Part shown: piece by piece, positions 46,502 to 58,984 of the stretch
Layout of the letters: the number at the start of each line of letters is the position of its first letter
Numbering within the stretch: the first letter of the stretch is position 1
Notes under the pieces: generated by a model
What the model was told of the DNA's origin: nothing
Databases searched by the model: none
The model's input: only the letters and a program-made list of their open reading frames with translations
Position numbers and translations under genes: made by a program
Assembly (NCBI GenBank): GCA_963678705.1
Contig: OY783219.1
Span: 6,200,001 to 6,264,000, forward strand
Direction: 5' to 3'
Source of the DNA: Panorpa germanica
Taxonomy: Eukaryota; Arthropoda; Insecta; Mecoptera; Panorpidae
DNA length: 64,000 bases

Positions 46502-47465
46502 TCCTATATTATAATGTTCCAACTGTATGTTTATATTCTTATCTTAATACATATAAATTACGTGTCACGTTGTTTGTCCGCGATGGACTCCTAAGCTACT
46601 TAACCGATTTTAATCAAATTTGTACACCGTGTGCAGTTTGATCCAACTGGAAAGATAGGATAGCTTACATCTCAATTTATGATTGCAATATTATCTTATT
46701 GCAAATTATTTGTCTAATTATCTGTTAGCTCCAAACGATTTTAAAAGATGGCGACATCTGTTCACTAGATTGAGTAAATATTCTGTTGACTAGATTGAGT
46801 AAATATTCAATAGATGGCGCTATGTAATGTAATATGACAAAAACGTTAGCCACAGCAACGCGTGGCCGGGACAGCTAGTATGTTTATATGTTTCTATTCT
46901 TATATGTTTGGTAGTGAATTTTGTATGGTAGCTCGAAAACGGCTTTATCAATATTTTTGAAAATTTCCTATTTCGTAGAGAAAAAAATTCTAAGACTTTT
47001 GGCGTCTCCGGATTTTTCCCTGACCTGGAAACCCGTAATTTTGGAAAAACTGGAAAAAAGTGAGCCCTTTTTTGCTGTATTACTTTTAATTAGTAAAAGA
47101 TAGAAAGTTGAAATTTTGCATGTGTATTAAGGTATTCAATGCTGACATTTCTCAAAAATTAGAAATTCAAAAATTGAAAAAGAGGGGGTTGAAGAAATTC
47201 GGGGGCCCGGTAGGGAACTTTGGAGAAAGTTCATATTCTGGATTCTAGAATAATTAAGTATATTCTTAATAAAAAAAAATTCAAAATTTCAAAATTTTAT
47301 TTGGGGGCACGGATGCAGTATTTGCCGAGAGTAAAAATTGTGCTAGAAAGGTGAAATTTTGTATATAGGCTAACCTTGGTAACTTAGTTACGAATTGAAA
47401 AAAAAAAATCCCAAATTTTGAAAAAAAAATTGGTCAAATAACGCATAAATTGAAAATATTTTTTA
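46502..47465 (+). repeat. Dispersed repeat C, copy 3, containing a Helitron
   Basis: Begins ATCCTATATTATAATGTTCC; after the Helitron it resumes with GTATGGTAGCTCGAAAACGG and runs through TTTATTTGGGGGCACGGATG to TTGGTCAAATAACGCATAAA. It supplies the empty-site sequence for the Helitron junction at 24474. Confidence 0.8.
46542..46878 (+). mobile_element. Non-autonomous Helitron, copy 3
   Basis: TCTTAATACATATAAATT after A, ending GGCCGGGACAGCTAG before T. It has only one of the internal GACTAGATTGAGTAAAT repeat spacings found in copy 1 and lacks the CATCGGGCGACGATG segment. Non-coding. Confidence 0.85.
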
Positions 47466-49549
47466 TTTTGTTGAAAAATGGTCTGGTAATTATTTCCAAC
47501 ACCAGTAAATAATTTAGTGGACATAGTAAAATGCAAGTTTTATCAATTATCAAGAAGCTATTGCTATTCATCAACTAGACTATCACATATTTCGAGATGC
47601 ATATCCATTCAAGTCCATAAGCTCCCCGTTAACAAGTACAAACACATAATAAGTCACCTACAACACTGCACACCAGGTATACTACATACTGTGTGCCGTA
47701 CTGTAGTGTAGTGTACTTATCGAAGATGAATCATACCTTGCAGCCTCCCTACGGACCACTTCGAGCTCTCGTTCAATAGGTATTTGTTGTGTCCCGACTC
47801 TACGGCATTGTGTTTTTATATTAGAAGCGATAAACAACAATAGACTATTCTATTTGTCACTAACTTTTACGATGAACAAATCAAATTCTCAAGTTGTTTA
47901 ATTAAGTTATAAATCAAATGCAACGTTGGTTCGTAATTAAAAAGTGAATAAATGCAAAATAAATGATTTAAAAGCAAATGTAAAACGAGTGTACGGTTAA
48001 AGTGTAAAACGTGTTAATATGATAACACAGTTACATGGATTTAAGCTTTATTTAACATCAAAAATGTATATTTTATATAAAATATATTATGTAAAGAAAA
48101 AACTTTTATATAAATTGACGTATATATTTTAACGCATACAAATAACGATTTTACGTGTATTTTACATTTATTTATCTTATGATAATGTAAATAACTTTCG
48201 GTAAATATTAAAGTATAACATTTGGTAAAAAATATTACGTTAACTATATTACAAGACTCGTCTACATAAAATGTTACCTGTATTCAAAGTAATATGTATT
48301 TATATTTTGTGTTTCGTACAACATAATGAAAATGTCTACAATTATATAAATTAGTGAATAAATTAAAAAATGTTTTTAGTGAATCATTTAAAAGAGATCT
48401 TGAAACGTATAAAAAATGTATTAGGTGTAAATTGTCGTAACTGATATTCTGCAAATTATAAAGCAGAATCGAAATCAACCAAAATTTCAATAAGTTCTAT
48501 TTTTCCAAAGATTCTTTGAAAATGTTTAAGTGTATCATCTAAAAAGACAGACCCCAGGTACAAATATAATGCATTAATTACCTTGTAACACAAGGCAAGT
48601 TGAATTTTGCATATTGTGTTACAATTTCTATAAGAGTGATAGAAAATAAAGTCGGATTAGCTTGTTTCAATCTAGCAAACTTAAAAGTTGCACTGTAAGT
48701 CAATTTTTTACAGAACATTAATTTATTGCCGACACAAATTAATGATATATGGCTTTATTAATTAGATTTGTGTGATAATATTACACAGTTTCAATATTCT
48801 CCATCAGCTAAAGGCAATCACGCTTTCAGTGGCACTGCTCGTAATTAATTCAATAATTAGAATGGAATTTTTTAAAAGATTGCAACTTAATTTAATTAAT
48901 TGTATTATACCTGACCTTCATTTATTTGTAATTATTTGATTGATGGTTTCAACAGAAGGTCAACCCTCAGAGGGAAAAATTACACACTATATTTTAAAAA
49001 TAATTGAAATCTAGTTGAATGGATTTCTTCTTTATATTTGTTAAATATGTGCTCTTTAGGTATTAATACGAATATCTTGCAGTGTAAGATTCGTACTCGT
49101 CAGTTTGCTATAACTTATTTACAAGGATCATTTTCTACCTAAGATGAATTACTTTCTTATTCAACATATTTAACACAAATCAATCAAAATTCAAGCACCT
49201 GATATATAAATAAATCCAATTAAATCCGTAACCCTAACAGGCTAGTACAGAAAGTTCAAATTTGAGAAAAAGCAAGTATTACTTTTTGTAAAAAATATAC
49301 GTGATATGTTTTATAAAAGAATTTGAACAAATAACCGTTAAATTACAAATTATGTTATTTGAATTGAATTTTTAACAAAAACCGTTTATTGAATCGAATG
49401 TGTTTTATTAAATATATTTGTTTGTTTGTTTGTTTCTTGTAATAAGAAATAGATAAATGGTTTTTATATTTCTTCAAAATGTTTTTATTTATTATATAAA
49501 TAAGTACTTATGTTTTGTGATTTCGTAGATATATAAATGTTAGTGTCAA
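47466..49549. other. AT-rich DNA, nothing recognised
   Basis: Two small ORFs (47517-47711 plus; 48284-48490 minus) are not recognisable. Confidence 0.3.
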
Positions 49550-49860
49550 CAGAGACGGCGTTATTCGTTGCGAGGCACTTATTATTTGTGTAATTTATGT
49601 AAATTTAAAGTAAGTATTTTTGATGATGATTGACGAGAAATGAAAAAGTTATAAATAAATAAATGTAGAGTTTTAAAATTTTATATAGGAAGATTTATAA
49701 AAGTTATAGATTCAAAGGTTTCCTTAAAATAATTTAATTGAACTAATATTATTAAATATACATATATATAAATTAATTAAAAAGTAAATTTAAATTTAAA
49801 GTAAAATTGCATTATCTAAAATATTATTATTTTAATATTCAAATTTTCTGAATTTAAAAA

Positions 49861-51183
49861 ATGAATTTGAATTCTGAGGGGAAAGTGGGAGTTGACCCCA
49901 ATATAAATTTATACAATGAAGATAATTTAACTTTATCTTCTTATAAAATTATGATTCAGAAAGAAGATATTCTAAATGAAAAATATGGGAACAGTACATT
50001 AAAAACAGCAAAAATGCTATATAATTCAGAATATGGAAAAGATATTACAGAAATAAAGAAAATAGGGAAAAATAGAATAATGGCGGTATGTAAAAATCCT
50101 AAATCAGCTAATATGTTAGTGAAATTGAATAACAAGAAAACATCAGGAGTTGATATGTTTATACCAATGTTTTGGATTACAAGAATTGGAATTGTTAAAA
50201 ATGTAGATATTGAATTTTCGGAGGAAGAATTAAAAGAAAACATTTATAGTGACCCTTATAAAATCCACTCCATAAGGAGATTAAAAAGGAGAGTGAAAGT
50301 TGAAGATGAAATTAAATATGAGGACTCTAGAAATATTATCATTTTCTTTGAAGGCCAAAATTTACCTCAATATATTTATATTTGGAATGCTAAATTACCC
50401 TGTGAACCATTTATTAAAAATACGAGACAATGTTATAAATGTTTAAGATATAACCATACGGCCAATCAATGTAAAGGAAAGAGTAGATGTAGCAAATGTG
50501 GTTCAAATGAACATACGCTAAATTTATGTAAAAATGAAATTATAAAATGTGTAAATTGTGATGAAGAACATGATGCGACTGATAAAAATTGCAAAGAAAG
50601 AAAAAGGCAACAAGAAATAAAAATTTTAATGGGAAACAGAAATCTTAGTTATCAAGAAGCCGCTATTGAAATACCTCAAATTTGGAAAGACAAAAATTCG
50701 TATGCTGTAACTACAAAAAATAGATTTGATATATTATCTAATTATGAAAAGGACTTTCCTCAAAATTTAACAAGTTGTGAAAATAGTATACCATCATATA
50801 AGCCAGCACCCATTAGAAAAAGAACATATTTAGATAGAAACTGTAAAAAGGAAAATATTAAAAAACAAAATAATATAAATGATAATAAAATTGAAACTAA
50901 ACAGAATGAGAAAGAACAAAGTTTCATTAATTATATTACAAATTCTACACCTAGAACTTATAATACAAGGAACAATTACAGAAAAAATGAACAAGATAAT
51001 GACGAGGAACAAACAGAAAATAATTCTCAGAGGTCCATAAAAGTACCAAAAATTCAATCCAACTCTAAATTATTAGTATCACAAAATTTTAGTGAAAATA
51101 AAAATGAAGAAAGAAATAAATTCATGACGGATTCAAATAAATTTTCTATATTTGAAAATATAGAAAGAGGAAGAAAAAAATAG
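49861..51183 (+). CDS. LINE ORF1 (Gag-like) nucleic-acid-binding protein, 440 aa, intact
   Basis: ORF1 protein of an I/Jockey-clade non-LTR retrotransposon; such proteins coat the element RNA and act as chaperones during target-primed reverse transcription. Residues 1-85 form an acidic-to-mixed N-terminal part; about 90-190 (ITRIGIV, FSEEELKENI, IRRLKRRVK, then PCEPFIKNTRQC) fits the RRM-like segment that normally precedes the knuckles. The three zinc knuckles are CX2CX4HX4C at 191 and 210 and CX2CX3HX6C at 230, the arrangement usual for Jockey/I Gag. Residues 330-440 are basic and Asn/Gln/Glu-rich and probably disordered. The start is the ATG after an A-rich leader, the same in both copies. 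ORF2 does not follow, which is abnormal for the clade. A 95-codon antisense ORF is a shadow. Confidence 0.9.
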   Translation: MNLNSEGKVGVDPNINLYNEDNLTLSSYKIMIQKEDILNEKYGNSTLKTAKMLYNSEYGKDITEIKKIGKNRIMAVCKNPKSANMLVKLNNKKTSGVDMFIPMFWITRIGIVKNVDIEFSEEELKENIYSDPYKIHSIRRLKRRVKVEDEIKYEDSRNIIIFFEGQNLPQYIYIWNAKLPCEPFIKNTRQCYKCLRYNHTANQCKGKSRCSKCGSNEHTLNLCKNEIIKCVNCDEEHDATDKNCKERKRQQEIKILMGNRNLSYQEAAIEIPQIWKDKNSYAVTTKNRFDILSNYEKDFPQNLTSCENSIPSYKPAPIRKRTYLDRNCKKENIKKQNNINDNKIETKQNEKEQSFINYITNSTPRTYNTRNNYRKNEQDNDEEQTENNSQRSIKVPKIQSNSKLLVSQNFSENKNEERNKFMTDSNKFSIFENIERGRKK

Positions 51184-51281
51184 CGAAATTATAAAAATAA
51201 TATAATATAAGAGCATACATATTAGAGTAACATATAAAATTATAATTATTAAATAGCGTCTATTCGTAAATAAGGTTTCTA

Positions 51282-51344
51282 GAAATTGATATTATACAGT
51301 GGAACGGACGGAAATTAATTAGTGAAATATTGAAATATTTATAA
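51282..51344 (+). pseudogene. ORF2 endonuclease N-terminal stub, copy 2
   Basis: Same 19-residue remnant as in copy 1 (IDIIQWNGR, then a KLISEIL helix, then stop), about 100 bp after the ORF1 stop. Its presence in both copies places the ORF2 deletion before their retrotransposition. Confidence 0.6.
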
Positions 51345-51520
51345 ATTTGTAAAATTAAATTATAGATTATAAAAGATGTATTTAAAAAAGATTGTTGGTG
51401 GCTATGACGAAAGAAAGTGAAGGCAAATAAGTGAATAAATAAAAAAATATAGATTCAAATACATATCGCGAGATTCAAACATATATAGTAATGACTTTTT
51501 CTACTTGGATTGTTGCGCGA

Positions 51521-51610
51521 ATAAAGATAAAGTTGATGCGAACTATAATTGAAGTGCAATAGTGATAGAAACGTCACAAAACAGAACACTTCACCAAATT
51601 GTTTACTAGG
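51521..51610 (-). mobile_element. CCCAGTAAAC MITE, truncated copy
   Basis: Inverted relative of the first 90 bp or so of 43514-43737: ends GTTTACTAGG and contains ACTTCACCAAATT and AGTGATAGAAACGT. Confidence 0.75.
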
Positions 51611-53899
51611 TACATTAACAGGCAAGTACAAAGTACGAATATCTACATAAATTTGAAACCAGAATGTTTAGGAAGATTACGAAAAGACAAAAATTCACTT
51701 AGACCTTAAAAAAAAACAATTTTTTAGTTTAAAATTATTTTACGCATTACAATTCACAAAAAAACACTTCAGCCATGGTTGTAACAACCTGAAGGACATA
51801 CACACACACCAGAATATATTAAGAAAACACTCATTAGGCGTAAAAACATCTCGACTAATTAATAAGCGTGTCCCTATTTAAAGTAATGTAATTATTGATA
51901 CTTGTACACTCTCACTCGAACCGAGTTGACATTGACACGCCAAAAGTATCACTCAATCAACGGACGACGGACGATGGACAACAAGCGGATAAATAATCAT
52001 CAAGTATATACTATGTAGAATGTACAACGATATGATGACCGTCATTTCCTACGGACACAATGCTTGGATATTACTTGTTCATTTCATTTATTTTCTCTGT
52101 GTTTCTGTTACGTCATCATCATTGTTATTACAATGACAAATTGAATGACTTCGATGATGTTCGAGAAGAGGATGGTATAGCCACTTATAGTGGTATTATA
52201 AATTACTTGATAATTAAATATATACTATAATCTATAAGCCTACTTTGCGAAGGTCATTATCCTTTATTGTAAGTGGTTCTTCTTTTGTCATGATATACTC
52301 GTATGTAGAAGAGTCTATTGGTGCACGGTGGTTTAAAACACGATTCTAATACACTGTTAAAAATGTTCTTAAACTTAATAGACAAATGCATATTAAAATT
52401 TTAAAACCTTTTTTCAAAACTTAATAAAACCTATATATGCAATCAGAAAAATTTTATTTGTTTTTTATAATGTAGGCACATACATAAAGTTTTACTCCTC
52501 ACTGTGTCAAAATTTTATTGTCCGCGAAAATGGTACTGTGAATGACTACGCATATTGCCATATACTAAACAATTTAAATTAAATACAAAATACAAAATAA
52601 AATTAAAGCAATGAGTGGGAATGATACTTAAGGTAAAACTAAAACTGATTTTACAACACTGCTCAGCTTACCTTGAATATTTAACTTAAAATATATTTAA
52701 AAATTAGGTCATTTTTCTAAGCAATATCCTGTTTACTGTGCTATACTTCAAAATGAACCATTCATGAACTTTTGTCAAATAAAACTAAAAATTACATAAT
52801 TACTGAAATTGCTTGTATAATTTTTGGCAAACACATTATCAGATAGTTATGCTATACACAATAAAATTAGAAGTTGATTCCGGTTTATTAACTTTATCGA
52901 GTCGGTAAAATGTAACACAGTATTATAAATTTTTTGTTATTGTAGACTATTACAATTAGGTCGCATTTAAAAATATTTCGAAGATATACAAAATGAAAAA
53001 TATAGCACAAACTTGTGAGAAACGAATCATCTATATAAATAAAAATTAAATGCTGTAATTTTTTAATAATTTCTCGTTATAGTCTGAATAAGGTTTTTAG
53101 CTAAAGAAAAATTGGAATATTTGCCTGGAAGATTGGAAAATTCTGAAAAAACTGAGGGTGCTTTTTTTATGTGATTTTTACTACTATACGCGCTTGTGAA
53201 ATTAACAATTGTCTTAGTTCGTCACACGGAATGCGTCACAAAAATAAACTTGTAATGAAATATGTCTAGCAACAGAATTATTAAACTGTATTAAATGTGA
53301 CAACTATTTGGGGCAGAGAATATAGCTTATTTATGTATTTAATAGTTAAAATGTGAATTTATATTTTCCAGCCATACAAAATGAATATTTCGGTAATTGA
53401 ACGCATAAATCTCATATCATCCTATATTAAATTACAGGGTGCGTATATAAGGAACACATTAAGAAGATAAATTTACACAACTTTGAAAAGCAAGTGTTAA
53501 ATTATTTGTTAGCCCGGATCCGGAACAACTTGATTTAATAGAGGAAGTAGCGACGGCGACTACGACGCCTGCAGCCGTTTCTAATTCTAATGTACGTCGG
53601 ATTTCTTGCCACGTTTCTGTGTAGAATACAAATATTTAGTGAGTGTGGGTGGGTTCTTTAGAGAAACACACGCAGATAGTACTAATGTTCGTTTGTACAG
53701 TAACGCCACTGTTGGAACGTGGACTAATAGAAAACTATTATATAAAATGTAAACTGTCGTATTTAAATAAAAGTAGCGTCTTTATCTTCTTTTTCTAAAA
53801 AAACTGAATTAAGTCGCGGCTATCGTGTTTGTTAAAAAAATCATCAACGAAAGTAAATAAGTAACTAAAAAGCGACAACACAGCGACCGAGAGCTATTA
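51611..53899. other. AT-rich DNA
   Basis: No gene. At about 53028 TCTATATAAATAAAAATT resembles a generic Helitron 5' end but no 3' end was found. Confidence 0.3.
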
Positions 53900-54090
53900 C
53901 CCAGTAAACGAAGATGCGTATTTTTTCATGAAAGAGTTCATATGAAACGTCTATTTTATCGAATACAAAGTGCGAAACCACTTCACTTGTCGGAATGCAA
54001 ATGAAGATAAAGTTGATGAGAACTATAATTTACATACGATAGTAATAGAAACGTCAAAAAACAGGACACTTCACTGAACTATTTTCTGAG
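53900..54090 (-). mobile_element. CCCAGTAAAC MITE, inverted copy
   Basis: Left end CCCAGTAAAC, then GAAGATGCGTATTTTTTCAT and ATAGAAACGTC; the right end has decayed to ATTTTCTGAG. Confidence 0.75.
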
Positions 54091-56019
54091 TTTGATTGAT
54101 ATCAAAGTTAAGTTGTATAAACATAAAAAAACTAATTAGTATAGAATCCTGGTTGATAAGACTCAGCATAGGAAATAGGCAGACATTAAATAAATTGAAT
54201 TTAAAAAAAAACTATAAAGATTCAAAAGTACGACAGAAAGGAAAGGACACTAAAAAATCAATCAGTTTTAATTTTATGTTTTTGTTTGAAATGTCAATTT
54301 CAGTTTATGGAATAAAAGAAATGAAAATATCTAAATTAAATATGTAAAGAAAATCACAACAATTATGTATTTGTGTCGCCGCTTTTCTTATGGTTGAAAT
54401 TTACGATATCTTGAAATAGTGATATAGGACACAAAGTGAGCGAATTTTTGACTGAGAAAATAATTGTAGAAACTGAACTTATATGAAAGAACAACATTTT
54501 GCAATAAAAGCATTAAATGTTGTTTCTTTTGTTCTACAGGTAAGAATCAATGAAATTAGTAAACTTTGTACGTAAAGTAAATAAAACTTTAGTTCTACAT
54601 AGAAACACAATTTGGTTTTATTCAAACCCTAAAAACAGGCTAAGGAGAACTTATTATAAGTATGTTAATTAATATTAATTAAAACATTTATTTGACAGAC
54701 AAAGCATGAACACAGTAAGAATATTCAAATTAAGAACTAAAAATAAAACTAACATTGTAGGTGAAATTAGGGATTATTTCTAATTATCTCAAAAGGGAAT
54801 TAAGCAGCAAAATGCAATTGCATGTGTACTTTAAGTTTATTTAACTTAAAAATATATTTTTTTCTGATTTATACCTTAAAGAAAACCTTTTATGCAAGTT
54901 TATATGTAAGGCTGCCTACACATTAAACAAAAGATTTTACATGAATTTTACTTTTATATAAAGTTATAGTAAAAGAATTATATAAAATTATGTAAAGGTT
55001 CTAAAGGTTGAGTAAAATATATTACATACATTTACGTTTTGTGTTTAGCGGGTGACATTAAAGATACTAATTTTGTCTCATATTTTCAGGTAACAATTTA
55101 CAATAATTACAACAAATGTCATAATTTTCTAAACACCAAATATAACAGATGACCTTGAACAATCTAAAAAAGAATCAAAACTCTACACTATAAGCCTGGG
55201 GGACGGGTTCGTGTCCTAACATTGCGTTTTACAAAAGCTGGTGATTCGGCAATTCAACAATTACGCGCTTCATATCATTTCACGGCTATTGTTTTACTTG
55301 TACCTGTTATTTTAATTATATTATTGCATTGTCAAAGAAAAAACACAAACAAAAGATGTGTACCACTTCCTTTAAAAATCTCACGATTCAATGGTATTCA
55401 AGGAAATTCCTGAATTTAATAAATGATAAAAAAAATTAGCTACGAGTCATGTTGGATTTATATTTATTTATGCGACTTGAAGCCGAGATATTATTTGTGA
55501 GAATCATCAACACTAATTAATAGCTTTATTTATACAAAAAATATTTTTAAAACATATATATTTAGCTAAATAGTTATTAAATTGTATATATTTTTAAATC
55601 AATTGAAACTTTCTTATATGATGTATATGCAAAAGAAAGAAATATGTATTTTGTTTTTCTTTCTCAAAATGTTTTCTTTTTTGAAAATTTTTATGTAATG
55701 AGGAAGTAGTTATCTAAAACCATTTAAGATTATATTTAGCGAACTTTGTCATGGAACCGTCCATTTTAAAAGCAGCAATTTTCATTTTTATCATGTAAAA
55801 AGTTCAATCCAAGATTTAACATAGAATTTTCAATGTTGAAACGCTTCCATTCAGTACATCTTGAAAATAGAGTGTATCGTAACATCAATGTTTTATATTT
55901 TGCAGAAAATATTGTCAATAAAGGATGTTTCTAAGGATCAGCCGTGCTTAATCTAAAGAAGGATACCCATATGATAACGAACATGTGTAAATTTTTCCAA
56001 TTTCAACATATTTGACAGA
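54091..56019. other. AT-rich DNA
   Basis: At 54490-54620 a stretch with GTTGTTTCTTTTGTTCTACAGGTAAGA is a very diverged possible relative of repeat A. ORFs of 63-83 codons are not recognisable. Confidence 0.3.
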
Positions 56020-56430
56020 AAAACGAAATCGTAAGAAAATTACCAATGTTATGTCACAAAACATTCAACATAGGTCGGTGTAGGGTTCGTATATAAAAAT
56101 GCAAATTTTGAGTAAACAATTTCTTGTTTTGTAACGTTTCTATCACTATTGCACTTCAATTATAGTTCGCATCAACTTTATCTTCATTTCTATTCCGACA
56201 GGTGGATTGGTTTCGACATTTATAACCGATAAAATAGATATTTCATATGAACGACTGTGAGAAACTGAACTCTTTCATGACAAAAAAGTCATACGCATCT
56301 TCAATATGATGGCAAAGTGACTCCAAAATGTTTACTGGGTTCTAACAGTCAAAATATAAAAATTTAATACCGCAAGGAGTATTGGAATTTTAAATTTCAA
56401 AGATGATCGTAAAAAAAAGTAATTTTCTTG
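56020..56430 (+). repeat. Dispersed repeat E, copy 2, with MITE inside
   Basis: AAATCGTAAGAAAATTACCA, GGTCGGTGTAGGGTTCGTAT, then the MITE, then CGCAAGGAGTATTGG and CAAAGATGATCGTAAAAAAA. Related to 43905-44135. Confidence 0.6.
56108..56339 (+). mobile_element. CCCAGTAAAC MITE, copy inside repeat E
   Basis: Right end GTTTACTGGG intact, left end decayed to TTGAGTAAAC. Internal CATATGAACGACTGTGAGAA and ACTCTTTCATGACAAAAAAG match 43514-43737. Confidence 0.8.
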
Positions 56431-56939
56431 GAAACTTCATTAAAATATACAGGAAAATTAAGTGAGTTTCTACTCAACACCGCCGTTTATTGCTGTCCTT
56501 CTTCTACAACAGAGATTGTATCGGTAAAAAACGAATAAATATACGAACCGATAAATTACGTCACAAAAACATGCAACTATTACATTAAATATTTAATATA
56601 TGTAAATAAATAAGAAAAAGTGACCTACAAACATTTAAAAGGCTCTATAAATGTTTTTTCTAGGTATCAAAGTCAGTGCGAATCCGCCTCTGTCCATTAA
56701 CAAGGAAGATAACAATAGCCGAAGCAAATAAACCTAGTAGCCACTCATTTAAATATATTATATAATAATTACATAATAAAATAATTAAAAACCACCTAAA
56801 AAACATTGGTAAATAAAAACCAAATATGTTATGTATATTACACTATGTTAATTATGAGAATTTTGTAATTAAGTTAAAATAAAGAATAAATTAAGCAAAA
56901 AACAACAGAGGTATAGTGTTTTTATTTAGTATTTAGATT
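56431..56939. other. AT-rich DNA, nothing recognised
   Basis: No feature that I can support. Confidence 0.3.
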
Positions 56940-57260
56940 GCGGTTGCGTTCTGAATCGCGCGTTGCTATCACCATACCACGGATTGTTTTCATCCACGTT
57001 TTAACAACTTCGAAGACCTCAGGCTACAACTACGGCACGTTTCTCTGCCTGCTGTTTCAATGTTAGACTTTGCCGTGGACTCTGCAAGTTGCTTGTCTTT
57101 AACAGTTGAATGCTAGTGGTTGTGTTGAAGACATCTCATTGCTTATAGCTTGCTGTCTCTGTAGACACTCGTGCAACATACTAAGAACAAACGCGGATTC
57201 TTAACAGTCGGTTTCTAGCTGCAGTAACACCAATAGCTCCAGCTCTCGATTCTTTAGCAC
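56940..57260. other. Less AT-rich patch, possible decayed exon or 3' end on minus strand
   Basis: Base composition rises well above the surroundings. On the minus strand the last readable piece is VDENNPWYGDSNARF, ending in TAA, followed by AATAAAAACAC, a polyadenylation-like signal; other frames hold stops. No protein family recognised; it might be a piece of a host gene or retrocopy. Confidence 0.2.
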
Positions 57261-58984
57261 ACGTTAACGATTATTGTACTTGCAGAGAAATTTGTTTTTT
57301 ATTTTTTTAATTAATTTATTGATTAAGTGAGCTAAGACTTTCAGTGATAAGTGATCCAGTTTTATTCTGACGCTGCTTAGAAAAAGGTAAGTGCTTTTTT
57401 GGTGTATTATATATATTTTTATATTCTTTTTAATATTCTCCGCTTCTTTTGTCAACGGGGGTGCTGATCCCCACTTATAATATTTTTTTAAATAATAAAA
57501 TGTTATCTTAAAAACAAAGAAATGTTATTTATATTATTAATTTCGCATTTTTAATTTGGATTTTCCACATCTAATAGAGACTAAGGAATTACTTTTACCC
57601 GCACAGTTTTAGTTTTAATCTTAAATATAAATTTTAACTTGTAAAAGCATGCGTAGTGCGTCAGTAATATACATTATTTAACAATTATTTTATATCCCTT
57701 TATTTAAAATAAATTATTATATTTCACAAGCTCAAACTTACATTTAAAATAAAACTAACATTCAATAAGTGAGAATAATTTTATGAATATAGTTTACCTA
57801 ATTTATATTTTTTATTTACAAATTAAAATATTGAAAAAATTATAAAAATCTAATGTCTTTTTGTATAATCTAATTGTTACACAATTTAAAAACCTTATAA
57901 TAATTGATTTAATATTTTTCTAGTTAATATAGACATGCGATGAGATATAAAAAACTAATTAAATTAATTAAATAAAATTCTAGAAATTTGTAAATTAATT
58001 TCTTAGGCATTAGTTTGAATGTGAGCTGTACCACCCTTTATTTTTATTATCAATTATATTCAGCTTAGAAAAACTACAAACAAACATTAAAAAAATATTT
58101 CTTTTAATTATATCTGCGATTATTTATGAAAATATTATATATACCCATGTAAAATTTTATAGGAAACTTTACAAATTTATCAAAATATGCAAATATATGT
58201 ATGATATTTATTTCGAAACTTTTGTGTGTATATATACTAGTTGGAATTATACCCCCTCCAATTCTACCACTTCCTAAATAGTGAAATATGATGGTAACCT
58301 ATTAAAACAATAAATAAGAATTGCATTATCTTCAACAACTCAACTTACTTGTATAATAATAAACCTAAGTTATTCAATCAGAAAGTTAAATAATTTATAA
58401 TAATATTACGATCTTATTGCATATTAGAGAATCCCTATCTTTATTCTTCTACTCTTACTCAGAGAGTGGCCTGGTTTAGTTTTCCAGAATGTTTGGATCA
58501 GTTAGTTTGAATCCCCCCCCCCCCCCCCCCTCTTCTCCTGACCAGTGTTCACTGCTTCGGTATTGAACGTGCGATTAGTTTTTGTGGAAAGTAAATAACT
58601 TAGAAATATCTAAAGCGTTAACAGCTGAGTAAAAGTGACCCCCACTACTGGACCAGCCCGTTCACACACTGATACACTGATAGAGCGTGTGTATTGTTAT
58701 TGCATTATGTAAAAGTGTGTGTGTGTATTTTGTTTCTTATAGTAAAATAATTTTTATTAATAAAATATATGAAATAAAAATTAATTGTATTTTTATAATT
58801 AATTGTTGTACTCATTTTTATATTAGAGATGGTGAATTACCGTTGTTTGTTCCAAATCTTACAAAATCAGTTAATAAAATGTAAAAATATGTATTTAGTA
58901 CTATCACCTCTTATAATGTTAGCAGTATTTATGGAGTCGATATCTTAATTAAGGTTTCAATTTTTTTTTTATTTACTTATATTA
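57261..58984. other. AT-rich DNA with an 18-base poly(C) run
   Basis: Poly(C) at 58513-58530 is striking in this composition. No gene seen. Confidence 0.4.

Larger units (their letters stand above)
49717..51447 (+). mobile_element. Gag-only I/Jockey-clade LINE derivative, copy 2 (intact ORF1)
   Basis: Flanked by the 12-bp duplication TATAGATTCAAA (49705-49716 and 51448-51459) and ending in AATAAATAAAAAAA. From GTTTCCTTAAAA onward it is nearly identical to copy 1 (about a dozen differences seen by eye). It lacks the first 43 bases and so the presumed promoter, a typical 5' truncation. Intact ORF1, ORF2 stub, 3' tail; no reverse transcriptase. Confidence 0.92.
49550..51520. mobile_element. Second copy of the 45.2-kb hAT family, split by the LINE and truncated
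   Basis: Left part 49550-49716: CAGAGACGGCG, then GTTGCGAGGCACTTATTATT and AAGTAAGTATTTTTGATGAT, matching 45230-45375. Right part 51448-51520: CGCGAGATTCAAAC to TTGTTGCGCGA, matching 45483-45535. The LINE lies between. The right terminus is absent and the CCCAGTAAAC MITE starts at the breakpoint. Confidence 0.7.

Noticed and set aside
24678..51447. Telomeric (HeT-A-like) function for the gag-only LINE
   Set aside because: Copies have target duplications and lie inside a Helitron and a hAT element, not in head-to-tail arrays.
58513..58530. Poly(C) run as a functional element
   Set aside because: A simple homopolymer; nothing around it indicates function, and it may be length-variable or an assembly artefact.
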